Numbered from the stretch's first letter, positions 10,009-20,608 are shown. The stretch: DNA of 64,000 bases from Rhodoferax sp. (GCF_013297935.1 NZ_JAAFIX010000005.1:1-64000); one strand, 5' to 3'. A program made the numbers and translations. Notes: generated from the sequence alone by a model not told the origin.

Positions 10009-13000
10009 ATGTTGTCAAAAATACCGCTTTGGTTGGGGCGTTTAAGCGTCGGGCGCAAACTCACGCTCATCTACCTGCTGGACTTGACGGCCGTCATTTA
10101 CGTGTCGGGCATCCTCATCCACGAAAAATACCTCGCGATTGACTTTGCCCGCAAAGAGATTGTGGGCGTCCAGTACACCGAGGCGGTGCGCCGCAGTGTG
10201 ATGGACAACATCCTGGCACCGGCTGGCACGGTGCCCGCAGCCCGCGCCGGGGCGCTTCAGGGGCTGGAGCAAGCGAAGGCGGCGTTTGACGGTGAACTCC
10301 GCACCGGTGGTGCGTCCTCCCGGCTGCACGCCACGTTGGCGGACGCAGCCGCGGCGTCTGAGCATGGCGTCCTCGTGTCGCAGGCGCGGGACCTGCTCAC
10401 GATCGTGGGCAACCAGTCCAATTTGATTCTGGACCCGGACCTGGACAGCTACTACGTGATGTCGCTGACCCTGCTGCGCTTGCCGGAGCTGCTGCAGGTC
10501 ATGCTGGACACCCATCACTTTATGAGCCACTGGGGAACGCGGGTCCCCGGCTTCAACCCCAATGCCCAGTTGTTGACTCTCCTGGGCCGGCTGGACGCCG
10601 TGCAACAGGGCCTGGAGTCAGACTACGAGCAAACCTGGTTGGCAGGCACGCCGGCTTTACAGGCGGCCCTGCGCCCGGGCCGCGATGCTATGCGCCGGTC
10701 TCTGACCGAATTCACGCGGGCGGTCCGCGATATCAACACCGGCAGTATTACCCCGGAACAGACCGCACGGCTGGACGCCAGCTTCCGCATTGCACTGCAA
10801 GACCTCTCCGGCAGCTGGCAGACCGGCCTTACCCAACTTGCAGTCTTGTTAGACCAGCGGGTGGAACAACTCTTCCATCGCATGTGGCTGCACTTGGGGA
10901 CTGCGCTGGCGCTGTTGGGCTGCATTTTGAGTCTGGTGTATCTGGTGGCCAGCCAGATCGCGAAACCTCTGCAAAGCCTGGCCCGCGTGGCCAACGATGT
11001 GCGCCTCAAGGCGGACTACAGTTTGCGTGCCGAGTGGCACAGTCGCGATGAAATCGGCCAACTGTTTGCCGCTTTCAACGGCATGTTGGCGCAGCTGGAC
11101 CGTGACCGCCTGGTGCAGCAGGAGCTAGCCGCCAGTGCCCGCGCCGCCGAAGCGCAGCGGGAGCTGGTGGAGGCGTTTCCGATTCCCATGGTGGTGACCT
11201 CGGTGCCCGACCACGAGGTGTTGCACGTCAACACCCCGGCGCGCCCCTGGCTGAGCGGCCGCACCGATGACCCGTGGCGCCACGGCCTGGAGCCGGGCGT
11301 GCGGGGGCGGTTCTTTCAGCGACTGGCGGATTTTGATGCGGTCGATGAGTTCGAGGTGCGCTGGCATGGCGGCGCCACGCCCTCGTGGGCGGTGTTGTCG
11401 GCGCGCCGGCTCAACTACCAGGGGCGCGACGCCGTGCTCACCGCCTTCACGCCCATCAACAAGCTCAAAGTGATGGAGCAGCGGCTGGAGCTGTGGGCCA
11501 AGGTGTTTGAAGCGTCCAGCGAAAGCATCATCATCATGGACGGTGCCCGCAACATCATCAGCGTGAACCAGGCCTTCTGCCGCAGCACCGGGCACGATTT
11601 GTACGAGGCACTGGGCCAGGACCTCAGTTTTGTGATGGAAACGCCGCAGGACGCGGTGTGGACGCATCTAGAAGACCACAACGACTGGCAAGGTGAAGTG
11701 CGGTTCTGCAAACAGAACGGCGACAGCTATCCCGCCTGGCTGATGGTCTCTACGGTGCACAAAAGCGCTACCAGCGGCGAGGTGGTGAACTACATCGGCA
11801 TCTCCATCGACATTACCGACCGCAAGGCCAAAGAGGAGCGCATCCGCTTCCTGGCCCAGCACGATGTGCTTACGGAGCTGCCCAACCGAGCCCTGTGCCA
11901 GCAGCGGCTGGGCGAGGCCATGGAGAGTGCGCGCCACAGTGGCGAAAAAGTGGCGGTGCTGTTTATTGACCTGGACCGGTTCAAGCTCATCAACGACACC
12001 GTGGGCCACCACATTGGCGACGGGCTGCTGCGCACCGTGGCGCGCCGCCTCAGCAGTGCAGTGCGAGCCGACGATACGGTGAGCCGCCTCGGGGGCGATG
12101 AGTTTGTGATCGTGCTGCGGCATGTGGGCGATTTGGCGGAGCTCAACGCCATGGTCAACGACCGCCTGATTCCGGCGATCCGCCAGACCGCGACGGTCGA
12201 CGGGCATGTGCTCACGGTGTCCTGCAGTGTGGGCGTCGCCCTGTTCCCCGATGATGCGCTGGACCAGGACGAGCTGATGCGCCGCGCCGATGCCGCCATG
12301 TACGAGGCCAAGTCCGCAGGGCGGGACACCGCCCGCTTCTTTTCTCCCGAGACCGATCAGCGGGTTCTGGCCCGCCAGACCATGGAGAGCCAGCTGCGCC
12401 AGGCGCTGGCGAACAACGAGTTCAGTCTGCACTTTCAGCCCCGGCTCAATGCCCGCACCCGCAAGGTGCAAGGCGCTGAAGCCCTGCTGCGCTGGAAAAA
12501 CCCGATGCTCGGGCATGTGCCGCCGGGCGAGTTCATCCAGGTGGCCGAAGAGAGCGGCCTGATCAAACCCATAGGCGCGTGGGTGTTGGCCGAGGCCTGC
12601 CGGAGCTGGATGGCGCTGGAAGCCCAAGGGGTGAGCAAGGGGCTGGAGCTCTCGGTGAATTTGTCGGTGGCCCAACTGGCCGACCCGGAGTTGGTCGATC
12701 AGCTCAGTGCCATATTGCGCGAAACCCGCATGCCGCCCGCGCAGCTGGAGTTGGAGCTCACCGAGTCGCACCTGATGGACAACCCGCTCGCCGCCCAGCA
12801 GCAGGTGGCCGCCCTCAAGGCGCTGGGGGTGCAGGTGGCTATTGACGATTTCGGCACCGGCTACTCCAGCCTGGCCTACCTCAAGCGCTTTGCGATCGAC
12901 AAACTCAAAGTGGACCAGTCTTTCGTGCTCGGCATGCTGGAAGACAGTGCCGATGCGGCCATCGTGCACGCTGTCATTGCGCTCGGCCACACGCTGGGCC

Positions 13001-13182
13001 TCAAGGTCGTGGCGGAGGGGGTGGAGAACCTGCCCACTGCCCAGACCCTCACCGCACTCGGCTGCGATGAGCTGCAAGGCTATTGCTTCAGCCGCCCGGT
13101 GCCGCTGCCCGAGTGGGTGAGCTACCTGCAAAGCCACGCCCAGCGGGAAGACCGGCGACGCCCGCCGATTTCCCCCGTTTAG
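10009..13182 (+). CDS. Membrane sensor with HAMP, PAS, GGDEF and EAL domains
   Basis: Inner-membrane cyclic-di-GMP enzyme of 1057 aa. Order: TM helix (about 14-32), periplasmic sensor region, second TM helix (about 291-316), HAMP, one or two PAS domains (the clearer at about 495-605), GGDEF domain (GGDEF at 695, inhibitory RxxD site RADD before it), EAL domain (EAL at 824). Both catalytic signatures look intact, so it could make or degrade c-di-GMP. Start is uncertain: ATG 9910, 9931 and 10009 are in frame; 10009 gives the usual short basic N-terminus before the first helix. It is followed by a repeat copy and the convergent hydrolase gene. Confidence 0.9.
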   Translation: MLSKIPLWLGRLSVGRKLTLIYLLDLTAVIYVSGILIHEKYLAIDFARKEIVGVQYTEAVRRSVMDNILAPAGTVPAARAGALQGLEQAKAAFDGELRTGGASSRLHATLADAAAASEHGVLVSQARDLLTIVGNQSNLILDPDLDSYYVMSLTLLRLPELLQVMLDTHHFMSHWGTRVPGFNPNAQLLTLLGRLDAVQQGLESDYEQTWLAGTPALQAALRPGRDAMRRSLTEFTRAVRDINTGSITPEQTARLDASFRIALQDLSGSWQTGLTQLAVLLDQRVEQLFHRMWLHLGTALALLGCILSLVYLVASQIAKPLQSLARVANDVRLKADYSLRAEWHSRDEIGQLFAAFNGMLAQLDRDRLVQQELAASARAAEAQRELVEAFPIPMVVTSVPDHEVLHVNTPARPWLSGRTDDPWRHGLEPGVRGRFFQRLADFDAVDEFEVRWHGGATPSWAVLSARRLNYQGRDAVLTAFTPINKLKVMEQRLELWAKVFEASSESIIIMDGARNIISVNQAFCRSTGHDLYEALGQDLSFVMETPQDAVWTHLEDHNDWQGEVRFCKQNGDSYPAWLMVSTVHKSATSGEVVNYIGISIDITDRKAKEERIRFLAQHDVLTELPNRALCQQRLGEAMESARHSGEKVAVLFIDLDRFKLINDTVGHHIGDGLLRTVARRLSSAVRADDTVSRLGGDEFVIVLRHVGDLAELNAMVNDRLIPAIRQTATVDGHVLTVSCSVGVALFPDDALDQDELMRRADAAMYEAKSAGRDTARFFSPETDQRVLARQTMESQLRQALANNEFSLHFQPRLNARTRKVQGAEALLRWKNPMLGHVPPGEFIQVAEESGLIKPIGAWVLAEACRSWMALEAQGVSKGLELSVNLSVAQLADPELVDQLSAILRETRMPPAQLELELTESHLMDNPLAAQQQVAALKALGVQVAIDDFGTGYSSLAYLKRFAIDKLKVDQSFVLGMLEDSADAAIVHAVIALGHTLGLKVVAEGVENLPTAQTLTALGCDELQGYCFSRPVPLPEWVSYLQSHAQREDRRRPPISPV

Positions 13183-13194
13183 CGCGAAGTGGAT

Positions 13195-13252
13195 GCTATA
13201 TTTTTAATAGCTACTCGCGCATATTCTGTATGGGCTAGAGGCTGTTTTTGCT
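13195..13252 (+). repeat. Dispersed ~57-bp repeat, intergenic copy
   Basis: Copy of the repeat family lying between the convergent stop codons of the GGDEF/EAL gene and the hydrolase gene. It begins GCTATATTTTTAATAGCT, a T-filled small hairpin that could also help end transcription, and contains CGCGCATATTCTG and GGGCTAGAGGC. Confidence 0.75.
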
Positions 13253-13263
13253 TGAAAATTGCC

Positions 13264-14121
13264 TTAAGCCGTCAGTTGCCGCTGCAGCCAGCGGCACACC
13301 GGGCTGGAGGCGTCTTCCAGCCCGTGGATCACGGTGAAGTGGTCGGCGCCTTCGATGGCGCTCAGCTCTACCGGGTTGCCCAGGGCCACTGCCGTGTTGC
13401 GGTAGGTGGTGGACTGGCGGGCGAATTCGCCGGACTCTTGGCCACCCCAGACCACCCAAGTGGGCGTAGGGCATGCGCGCAGATTGGGCGTGGGGGACTG
13501 GCGGCGGATGATGCCGGCATCCAGCTGGATCATGGGTTGCAGGTAGCTGTAGCGCAGCGGCTCCAACTCATAGAGGCCGCTGAACAGCAAGCCCGCCTTG
13601 AGCGGGTCGCGCGGCAGGCCGTAGTCGGTGTCCCAGGCGGTTTGCAAGCACATGGCACCCAGGTGGCCGCCGGCCGAGTGACCGCCCACGCCCACGCGGG
13701 TCGGGTCGCCACCGTAGTGTTGGATATTGCGCAGCGTCCAGGCCACGGCCGAGCGCACCTGTCGCGTGATCTCGTCAATCGTGACAAACGGCGCCAGCGC
13801 GTAGTTCACCACCACGGTGGTGATACCGCTGGCGTGCAGGCCCAGCGCGACGCCATGAAAGTCTTTGCTCTGGAAGGCGCGCCAGTAGCCGCCGTGGATG
13901 AACACAAAAACGGGCGCGTTGGGCTGGTCTGCCGGAAAGATGTCCAGCGTCTCATGCACGGTGGGGCCGAAGGGGATGCCGGCATGGTGCTTGAGGGTGC
14001 TACGGGCCTTGTCGGCCTGCGCGGCAAAGTGCTTGCCGGGCGCGGTCGGGTCGGACAGTGCGATGGAGGGGTTGTACTGCGCGTCAATTTGCGCCTGGGT
14101 GTCAAAGTCGCGGTAGAGCAT
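13264..14121 (-). CDS. Alpha/beta hydrolase, kynurenine formamidase/esterase-like
   Basis: Cytoplasmic serine hydrolase of 285 aa with an oxyanion-hole motif HGGYWR and nucleophile elbow GHSAGGH, the combination seen in bacterial arylformamidase-like and carboxylesterase enzymes. A C-terminal GADHF supplies the likely catalytic His. ATG 14121 is used; a TTG at 14148 overlapping the livF stop is an alternative. As the last gene of the HAAT transporter operon it may hydrolyse an ester or amide brought in by that transporter. The lack of neighbouring tryptophan-degradation genes argues against a strict kynurenine role. Confidence 0.8.
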   Translation of the reverse strand: MLYRDFDTQAQIDAQYNPSIALSDPTAPGKHFAAQADKARSTLKHHAGIPFGPTVHETLDIFPADQPNAPVFVFIHGGYWRAFQSKDFHGVALGLHASGITTVVVNYALAPFVTIDEITRQVRSAVAWTLRNIQHYGGDPTRVGVGGHSAGGHLGAMCLQTAWDTDYGLPRDPLKAGLLFSGLYELEPLRYSYLQPMIQLDAGIIRRQSPTPNLRACPTPTWVVWGGQESGEFARQSTTYRNTAVALGNPVELSAIEGADHFTVIHGLEDASSPVCRWLQRQLTA

Positions 14122-14144
14122 GGGGCTGAAGTGTCCTTGATGAA

Positions 14145-14861
14145 TCAAATGCCGACGTAGCGGTGCCAGAGTTCGGGTTGTGTGGCCAAGGTGGCTGAGT
14201 CGCCACTCCAGACCGCGCGGCCGCGCTCCATGATGGTGTGGTGGCCGGCCAGCGCAATCAGGCGCTGCACATATTTGTCGATGACCAGCACACTCTGGCC
14301 TTGGGAGCGCAGGGTGTCCAGGCAGCGCCAGATGTCTTCCCGGATGAGCGGGGCCAGGCCTTCGGTGGCTTCGTCCAGGATCAGCAGGTGCGGGTTGGTC
14401 ATGAGCGCGCGGCCGATGGCCAGCATCTGCTGCTCGCCACCCGAGAGCTGGTTCCCCATGTTGCGTGCCCGTTGCTCAAGCACCGGGAAGAGGTGGTAAA
14501 TCCGCTCCAGCGTCCATGGCTGGGCACTGGCATTGCGCCGCGCGGCAAAGGCAATCAGGTTTTCTTGCACCGTGAGGTTGGGGAAAATCTGCCGCCCCTC
14601 GGGCACCAGTGCCACGCCCATGCGGGCAATGCGGTCGGGGCTCAAGCCCTCAATGCGCTCGCCCCGGAAGCGGATGCTGCCGTTGCGCGCTGGCGTCAGC
14701 CCCAGAATGCTGCGCACCGTGGTGGTCTTGCCCATGCCGTTGCGGCCCAGCAGGGTGCAGGTGGTGCCGGCCGGGAGCTGCATGTCCAGCCCGAACAGCA
14801 CCTGGCTGTTGCCGTACGCCGTCTCCAGGCCCTGGATGTCGAGCAGGGTCTCGGTGCTCAT
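14145..14861 (-). CDS. livF: HAAT-family ABC transporter ATP-binding protein LivF-type
   Basis: One of two ATPases powering a branched-chain amino acid/amide-type (HAAT) importer. The 238-aa protein has Walker A GRNGMGKTT, signature LSGGEQQ and Walker B LLILDEATEGLAP. The usual LivF VEQN segment after Walker B is replaced by VIDKYVQRL. Start overlaps the livG stop by four bases (ATGA), indicating translational coupling. Symbol reflects subfamily; substrate may be a non-amino-acid carboxylate or amide. Confidence 0.9.
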   Translation of the reverse strand: MSTETLLDIQGLETAYGNSQVLFGLDMQLPAGTTCTLLGRNGMGKTTTVRSILGLTPARNGSIRFRGERIEGLSPDRIARMGVALVPEGRQIFPNLTVQENLIAFAARRNASAQPWTLERIYHLFPVLEQRARNMGNQLSGGEQQMLAIGRALMTNPHLLILDEATEGLAPLIREDIWRCLDTLRSQGQSVLVIDKYVQRLIALAGHHTIMERGRAVWSGDSATLATQPELWHRYVGI

Positions 14862-15634
14862 GCGCGCACCTCCGGCAAGGCTTCGTCGCCCAGGTAGGCG
14901 CGTTTCACGTCGTCACTTTGGCGAATGGCATCCGGCTGCCCGCTGGCAATCACGCGGCCGGCTACGAGCACCGAGATGGTGTCGGCCAGTTGGAACACGG
15001 CGTCCATGTCGTGCTCCACCAGCAGCAGCGTGGTCTCCGCGCGCAGCGATTGCAGCAACGCCACCATGCGCTGGGATTCGTCCGGCCCCATGCCGGCCAA
15101 GGGTTCGTCCAGCACCAGCAACTGCGGGCGGCTGGCCAGCGCCAAGCCCACCTCTAACTGCCGTTGCTCGGCATGCGACAAGGCGCCTGCCGTACGTTGC
15201 AACTGAGCCTGCAAACCTACGCGCGCTGCCACGTCTGCTGCGGCCTGCATGCGTTGGGTCTCGGTGTGTACCGGGCGCCAAAAGCGCATGCTGCTGCCCG
15301 CCACCGCCTGCAGGGCGAGGGCCAGGTTGTCTTGCACGCTCAGGCGCAAAAACACGTTGGTAATCTGGTACGAGCGAGCCAAACCGCGCTTCACACGTGC
15401 GTGCATGGGCAGGCGGGTGATGTCTGCCCCGTTGAGTAACAGGCGCCCGGAATCCGGCTGCAGCGCGCCCGAAATCTGGTGGATAAGCGTGGTTTTTCCT
15501 GCGCCATTCGGGCCAATCAAGGCATGGACTTCGCCTTGGTGTACCTGCAGGCTGGCGTGGTCGGTGGCGGTGAGCGCGCCGAAGCGCTTGACCAGCGTGT
15601 CGATCTGTAGCAAGGGGGGGGCGCCGGTGCTCAT
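14858..15634 (-). CDS. livG: HAAT-family ABC transporter ATP-binding protein LivG-type
   Basis: Second ATPase of the transporter, 258 aa from the ATG at 15634, which overlaps the livM stop as ATGA. Walker A is GPNGAGKTT, Walker B LLVLDEPLAGMGPDES, and the switch region reads LLVEHDMD. The signature loop is LSHAEQRQLE rather than the canonical LSGGQ form, which is common in LivG-like proteins. It sits in an uninterrupted operon of receptor, livH, livM, livG, livF and hydrolase. Confidence 0.9.
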   Translation of the reverse strand: MSTGAPPLLQIDTLVKRFGALTATDHASLQVHQGEVHALIGPNGAGKTTLIHQISGALQPDSGRLLLNGADITRLPMHARVKRGLARSYQITNVFLRLSVQDNLALALQAVAGSSMRFWRPVHTETQRMQAAADVAARVGLQAQLQRTAGALSHAEQRQLEVGLALASRPQLLVLDEPLAGMGPDESQRMVALLQSLRAETTLLLVEHDMDAVFQLADTISVLVAGRVIASGQPDAIRQSDDVKRAYLGDEALPEVRA

Positions 15635-16602
15635 GGCTGGCCCCGCGTCCACACGCTGCGCAGGCTGGCCAGGCCGCGCGGTGCCAGCAGCACCACAGCC
15701 AGCAACATGGCGCCCAAGCCCAGCTGCCAGTGTTCGGTGGTGTGGCCCAGCACTTCTTCAAGCAGCAGGAAAGCGGCAGCACCCAGCACGCCGCCATACA
15801 GGTGGCCCACGCCACCCAGAATCACCATCACCATCAGCATGCCGCTCTGGCTCCACTGCATCATGGACGGGCTGACAAACCCTCCCTGGTTGGCCAGCAA
15901 GGTGCCGGCCAGACCGGCCATGGCGCCCGCCAAGGTGAAGGCCGTGAGCTGCGTGCGCAGCACCGGAAAACCTAGCGCCTGCATGCGCACCGGGTTCTCG
16001 CGCAGGCCTTGCAGCACCTGGCCGAAGCGCGCGTTGAGCAGGCGCTGGGTGAACAGCAGGCACAGGGTGAGCGCACCGAGGGCCAGGTAATAGAGTGCCG
16101 TGTCGTCAGGGGCGATGCCGGCCCAGGTGTTGCGCCCGGCCAGGGGCAGGCCGTCGTCCCCGCCGTAGGTTTTGAGGGAAACGGCCAGGTAATACAGCAT
16201 TTGCGCAAAGGCCAGCGTGATCATGATGAAGTACACGCCCTGGGTACGCAGGCTGATAAAACCGATCAGGCAGGCCAGGCCCGCGCTCACTAGCATGGCA
16301 GCGGGCCAGGCAATGGCAGCAGGCACGGTGCCGTGTTGCATGAGAATGCCCACGGTGTAGGCACCCGCGCCCACAAAGGCCGCATGCCCGAAGCTCACCA
16401 AGCCGCCGAAGCCCAGAATCAGGTTCAGGCTGCTGGCCGCAAGGGCAAAAATCGCAATGCGGGTGGCCAGCGTGACGTAGAACTCGGCGTGCAAAGCTGC
16501 CGTGATCTGCGGCAGGGCCAGCATCACCAGAAACACCGGGAGTGCAGCCCGCAGGTGCAGGGTGTGGTGCAGCGAGGTGCGGGCGTTGTCGGAATCAACC
16601 AT
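15631..16602 (-). CDS. livM: HAAT-family ABC transporter permease LivM-type
   Basis: Inner-membrane permease of 323 aa with about nine hydrophobic segments. The LivM signature region LILGFGGLVSFGHAAFVGAGAY is present near residue 60. Its start overlaps the end of livH by eight bases. With LivH it forms the transmembrane path of the importer. Confidence 0.9.
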   Translation of the reverse strand: MVDSDNARTSLHHTLHLRAALPVFLVMLALPQITAALHAEFYVTLATRIAIFALAASSLNLILGFGGLVSFGHAAFVGAGAYTVGILMQHGTVPAAIAWPAAMLVSAGLACLIGFISLRTQGVYFIMITLAFAQMLYYLAVSLKTYGGDDGLPLAGRNTWAGIAPDDTALYYLALGALTLCLLFTQRLLNARFGQVLQGLRENPVRMQALGFPVLRTQLTAFTLAGAMAGLAGTLLANQGGFVSPSMMQWSQSGMLMVMVILGGVGHLYGGVLGAAAFLLLEEVLGHTTEHWQLGLGAMLLAVVLLAPRGLASLRSVWTRGQP

Positions 16603-17515
16603 GGGCAGGGAACAGGCCGCGCGGCTTGAAGAACAGAACCGCAGCCATCAACACATAAATCAAGATAGAGGCCACCGCCGGCGCCGCATCGGCTGCCAGC
16701 GCTGCGCCGAAGAGCGACTCGAACACCATGGGCAGCAGAGTGCGCCCGCCGGAGTCCACCATGCCCACCAGCAGCGCGCCCACCAGCGCGCCGCGAATGG
16801 AGCCGATACCGCCGATCACGATGACCACAAAGGCCAGAATCAGAATGCTCTCCCCCATGCCCACCTGCACCGCCAGCAGGGGCCCGAGCATGCCGCCGGC
16901 CAGCGCGCATAAAGCGGCGCCCAGCCCGAACACCGCAGTGAAAAGGCGCTGCACATTGGTGCCCATGGCCAGGGCCATGTCGCGGTTGGAGGCGCCGGCA
17001 CGGACTTGCATGCCCAGCCGGGTGCGGGTCACCAGCAGGTAGAGCAGCAAGGCGGTGGTCAGGCCCACACCGATGATGAGTAGGCGAAAAGCCGGGTAAA
17101 AAAAGCCGGGCAACAACTCCACCGGGCCCGAGAGTGCGGCCGGCGGGTTCAGCGACAGGGGCTGTGAGCCCCAGATCATGCGCACCGACTCGTTACACAT
17201 GAGCAATATGGCAAAGGTGCCCAGCACTTGGGTGACGTGGTCCCGCCGGTAGAGCCGGCGCAACACGCTCACTTCGAGCAGCACCCCGAAAATGGCAGTG
17301 CCCGCCACCCCCGCCACCAACCCCCACCAGAACGAGCCGCTGGCCTGGGTGGCTGTGGCGATCAGGTAGGCGCCCACCATATAGAGGGATCCGTGGGCCA
17401 GGTTCACCATGTCCATGATGCCGAACACCAGGGTCAACCCGGCGGCCAGCAAAAACAGCATCAGGCCGAGCTGCAGGCCGTTCAGGGCCTGCTCCAGCAG
17501 CAGAATTCCGCTCAT
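16595..17515 (-). CDS. livH: HAAT-family ABC transporter permease LivH-type
   Basis: Inner-membrane permease of 306 aa. The N-terminal segment NGLQLGLMLFLLAAGLTL followed by GIMDMVNLAHGSLYM is the LivH hallmark, and the C-terminal GGIGSIRGALVGALLVG is the conserved cytoplasmic loop for ATPase contact. It follows the receptor gene by only 16 bases. Confidence 0.9.
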   Translation of the reverse strand: MSGILLLEQALNGLQLGLMLFLLAAGLTLVFGIMDMVNLAHGSLYMVGAYLIATATQASGSFWWGLVAGVAGTAIFGVLLEVSVLRRLYRRDHVTQVLGTFAILLMCNESVRMIWGSQPLSLNPPAALSGPVELLPGFFYPAFRLLIIGVGLTTALLLYLLVTRTRLGMQVRAGASNRDMALAMGTNVQRLFTAVFGLGAALCALAGGMLGPLLAVQVGMGESILILAFVVIVIGGIGSIRGALVGALLVGMVDSGGRTLLPMVFESLFGAALAADAAPAVASILIYVLMAAVLFFKPRGLFPAHG

Positions 17516-17531
17516 GCGCGTGCGTCAGGCC

Positions 17532-18728
17532 TTAGAGGCCGGGCATCTTGCAGTTGGCGGCGTAGGCGTCGGCGTGGTTTTTGAACACGGTGCCCAGAGT
17601 GCGGTTGGTGACGCGGCCCTTGGCGTCGCGGGTAATGACGCGCAGGTAGTAGTCCTGGATGGGGAAGTGGTTGCTGTTGAACTTGAAGGCGCCCCGCACC
17701 GAGTCAAACTTGGCGGCTTCCAGTGCCTTCTTGACGGCGGCTTTGTCGTCCAGCTTGCCCTTGCTGTCGCGCACGCCGGCGTCCATCAGGCGGGCAGCGT
17801 CGTAGCCTTGGGCCGCGTACAGGGTGGGCAGGCGGCCGTATTCTTTTTCAAACTCCGCCACAAATTTCTTGTTGGCCGCGTTGTCCATGTCGTGGCCCCA
17901 CTGGCTGGTGTTGAACATGCCCAGCATGGGCTCGCCCACGGCTTTGATCACGTCCTCATCGCCCGAGAATCCGGGGCCGAACAGCGTGATGTCCTTGGAC
18001 AAGCCAGCGCCCACAAACTGCTTGATGAAGTTAATGCCCAGGCCGCCGGGCAGGAAGATGTAGACCGCGTCCGGCTTGGTGGCGCGCAGCTTGGAGAGCT
18101 CGGCGCCGTAGTCGAGCTGGTTGAGGGCGGTGTAGGTCTCGGAAGCAATCTCGCCTTTGTAGAAACGCTTGAAGCCGGTGAGGGCGTCTTTGCCTGCGGG
18201 GTAGTTGGGGGCGATCAGCGCCACGCGCTTGAAGCCTTTGTCGGTGACGGTCTTGCCCACCGCCTCATGCATGTTGTCGTTTTGGTACGAGGCACTGAAG
18301 AAGTAGGGGTTGCACTGCTCACCCGCGTATTGCGAGGGGCCGGCGTTGGCGCTGATATAGAAAGTCTTGGACTGGAAGGTGGGAGTGCCCACGGCCAGCA
18401 TGACGTTGGAGAACACGATGCCGGTCATGAAGTCGACCTTGTCGCGCTTGATCAGCCGGTCTGCGGTTTGGCGGCCCACTTCGGGGTTGGCCTGGTCATC
18501 GGCCACGATGACTTCGGCAGGGCGGCCGCCGAGCTTGCCACCGTTAAGTTTCACGGCGAGCTGAAAGCCGTCACGGATGTCCACGCCCAAACCAGCGCCG
18601 GGGCCGGACAAGGTGCTGAGCAAACCGACACGAACGGGTTCCGGGGTCTGGGCCCAGGTACCTGCTGTTGCGGCAACCAAAGCTGCGGTCAAAACCAGGC
18701 GGGAGGGGGCAAAACGGGGCAGGTGCAT
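17532..18728 (-). CDS. HAAT-family periplasmic substrate-binding protein
   Basis: Periplasmic receptor of 398 aa (Peripla_BP_6 fold) and first gene of the transporter operon. A signal peptide with cleavage near residue 26 (GTWAQ) precedes the mature start PVRVGLLSTLSGPGAGLG. Conserved segments include VADDQANPEVGRQTADRL and the late motif RVALIAPNYPAGKD. AAGGAA precedes the ATG at 18728. The ligand is not identifiable; close relatives in betaproteobacteria are often linked to aromatic or amide catabolism rather than leucine. Confidence 0.85.
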   Translation of the reverse strand: MHLPRFAPSRLVLTAALVAATAGTWAQTPEPVRVGLLSTLSGPGAGLGVDIRDGFQLAVKLNGGKLGGRPAEVIVADDQANPEVGRQTADRLIKRDKVDFMTGIVFSNVMLAVGTPTFQSKTFYISANAGPSQYAGEQCNPYFFSASYQNDNMHEAVGKTVTDKGFKRVALIAPNYPAGKDALTGFKRFYKGEIASETYTALNQLDYGAELSKLRATKPDAVYIFLPGGLGINFIKQFVGAGLSKDITLFGPGFSGDEDVIKAVGEPMLGMFNTSQWGHDMDNAANKKFVAEFEKEYGRLPTLYAAQGYDAARLMDAGVRDSKGKLDDKAAVKKALEAAKFDSVRGAFKFNSNHFPIQDYYLRVITRDAKGRVTNRTLGTVFKNHADAYAANCKMPGL

Positions 18729-18819
18729 TGCAAACTTTCCTTGAGGGGGATGGACCGGATCATTATCGGCCCAACCCTCCCTACTTTCTGCGGCACCGGC
18801 GCAGAAAGCAGTACCGCGC

Positions 18820-19056
18820 TCAGTTCAGCAGGTAGCTGTCAGCGTTGGCTTCAAAGTCTTCCGCATCGATTGCCGCGTCATAGGCGGCGCGGGCAGCCAG
18901 CGCTTCTTTGGTGTAGGGGATCAGGGGCTTGTCCAGGGGGCGCAGTTTGTGGCGGCGCAGGCCGCGCAGCTGCTGCGAGCGTTCCATGGTTTGCAGTACC
19001 AGCTCGGGCTCCATCATCAAGCTGAAGGGGTTGAGGTCGGTGGCAGTGGTTTTCAT
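18820..19056 (-). CDS. Small conserved hypothetical protein
   Basis: A 78-aa soluble protein starting at ATG 19056 with a strong GGAGAA ribosome site. It is rich in charged residues in the middle (RHKLRPLDKPLIPY) with an acidic alanine-rich C-terminus (AAIDAEDFEANADSYLLN). The frame stays open further upstream, but the ribosome site marks this start. I do not recognise a domain. It lies upstream of the transporter receptor gene on the same strand, 91 bases away. Confidence 0.6.
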   Translation of the reverse strand: MKTTATDLNPFSLMMEPELVLQTMERSQQLRGLRRHKLRPLDKPLIPYTKEALAARAAYDAAIDAEDFEANADSYLLN

Positions 19057-19174
19057 GGCAGTTCTCCGGTGAGTGGTTGCGCCGGTCATCAGACTTTGGC
19101 GCTTAGGAGAACTGTAGTCAGCCCGGCCCGAAACTGGAGTCAGGCACAGGCTGTAAGTCGTGTAGGAATTTCCC

Positions 19175-20557
<1,383 letters not shown>

Positions 20558-20574
20558 CCCCCGATTATCGGGGG
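20558..20574 (-). promoter_or_regulatory. Hairpin directly abutting the dbpA start codon
   Basis: In the dbpA mRNA, CCCCCGA-UAA-UCGGGGG forms a 7-bp stem with a 3-base loop, and its last G precedes the AUG. No other purine-rich ribosome site lies between hairpin and AUG, so the GGGGG arm is the only candidate anti-anti-SD sequence and would be buried in the stem. This suggests translational control of dbpA. Confidence 0.6.
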
Positions 20575-20608
20575 TGGGCCTGAGGGCTGATCCAGTGAAT
20601 TGCGGGCT

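Noticed and set aside
11668-13137. 489-residue open frame on the minus strand
   Set aside because: Antisense to the GGDEF/EAL gene, whose motifs are intact in the opposite frame.
17409-19025. 538-residue open frame on the plus strand
   Set aside because: Antisense to the HAAT receptor gene and the small gene upstream; no recognisable protein features.
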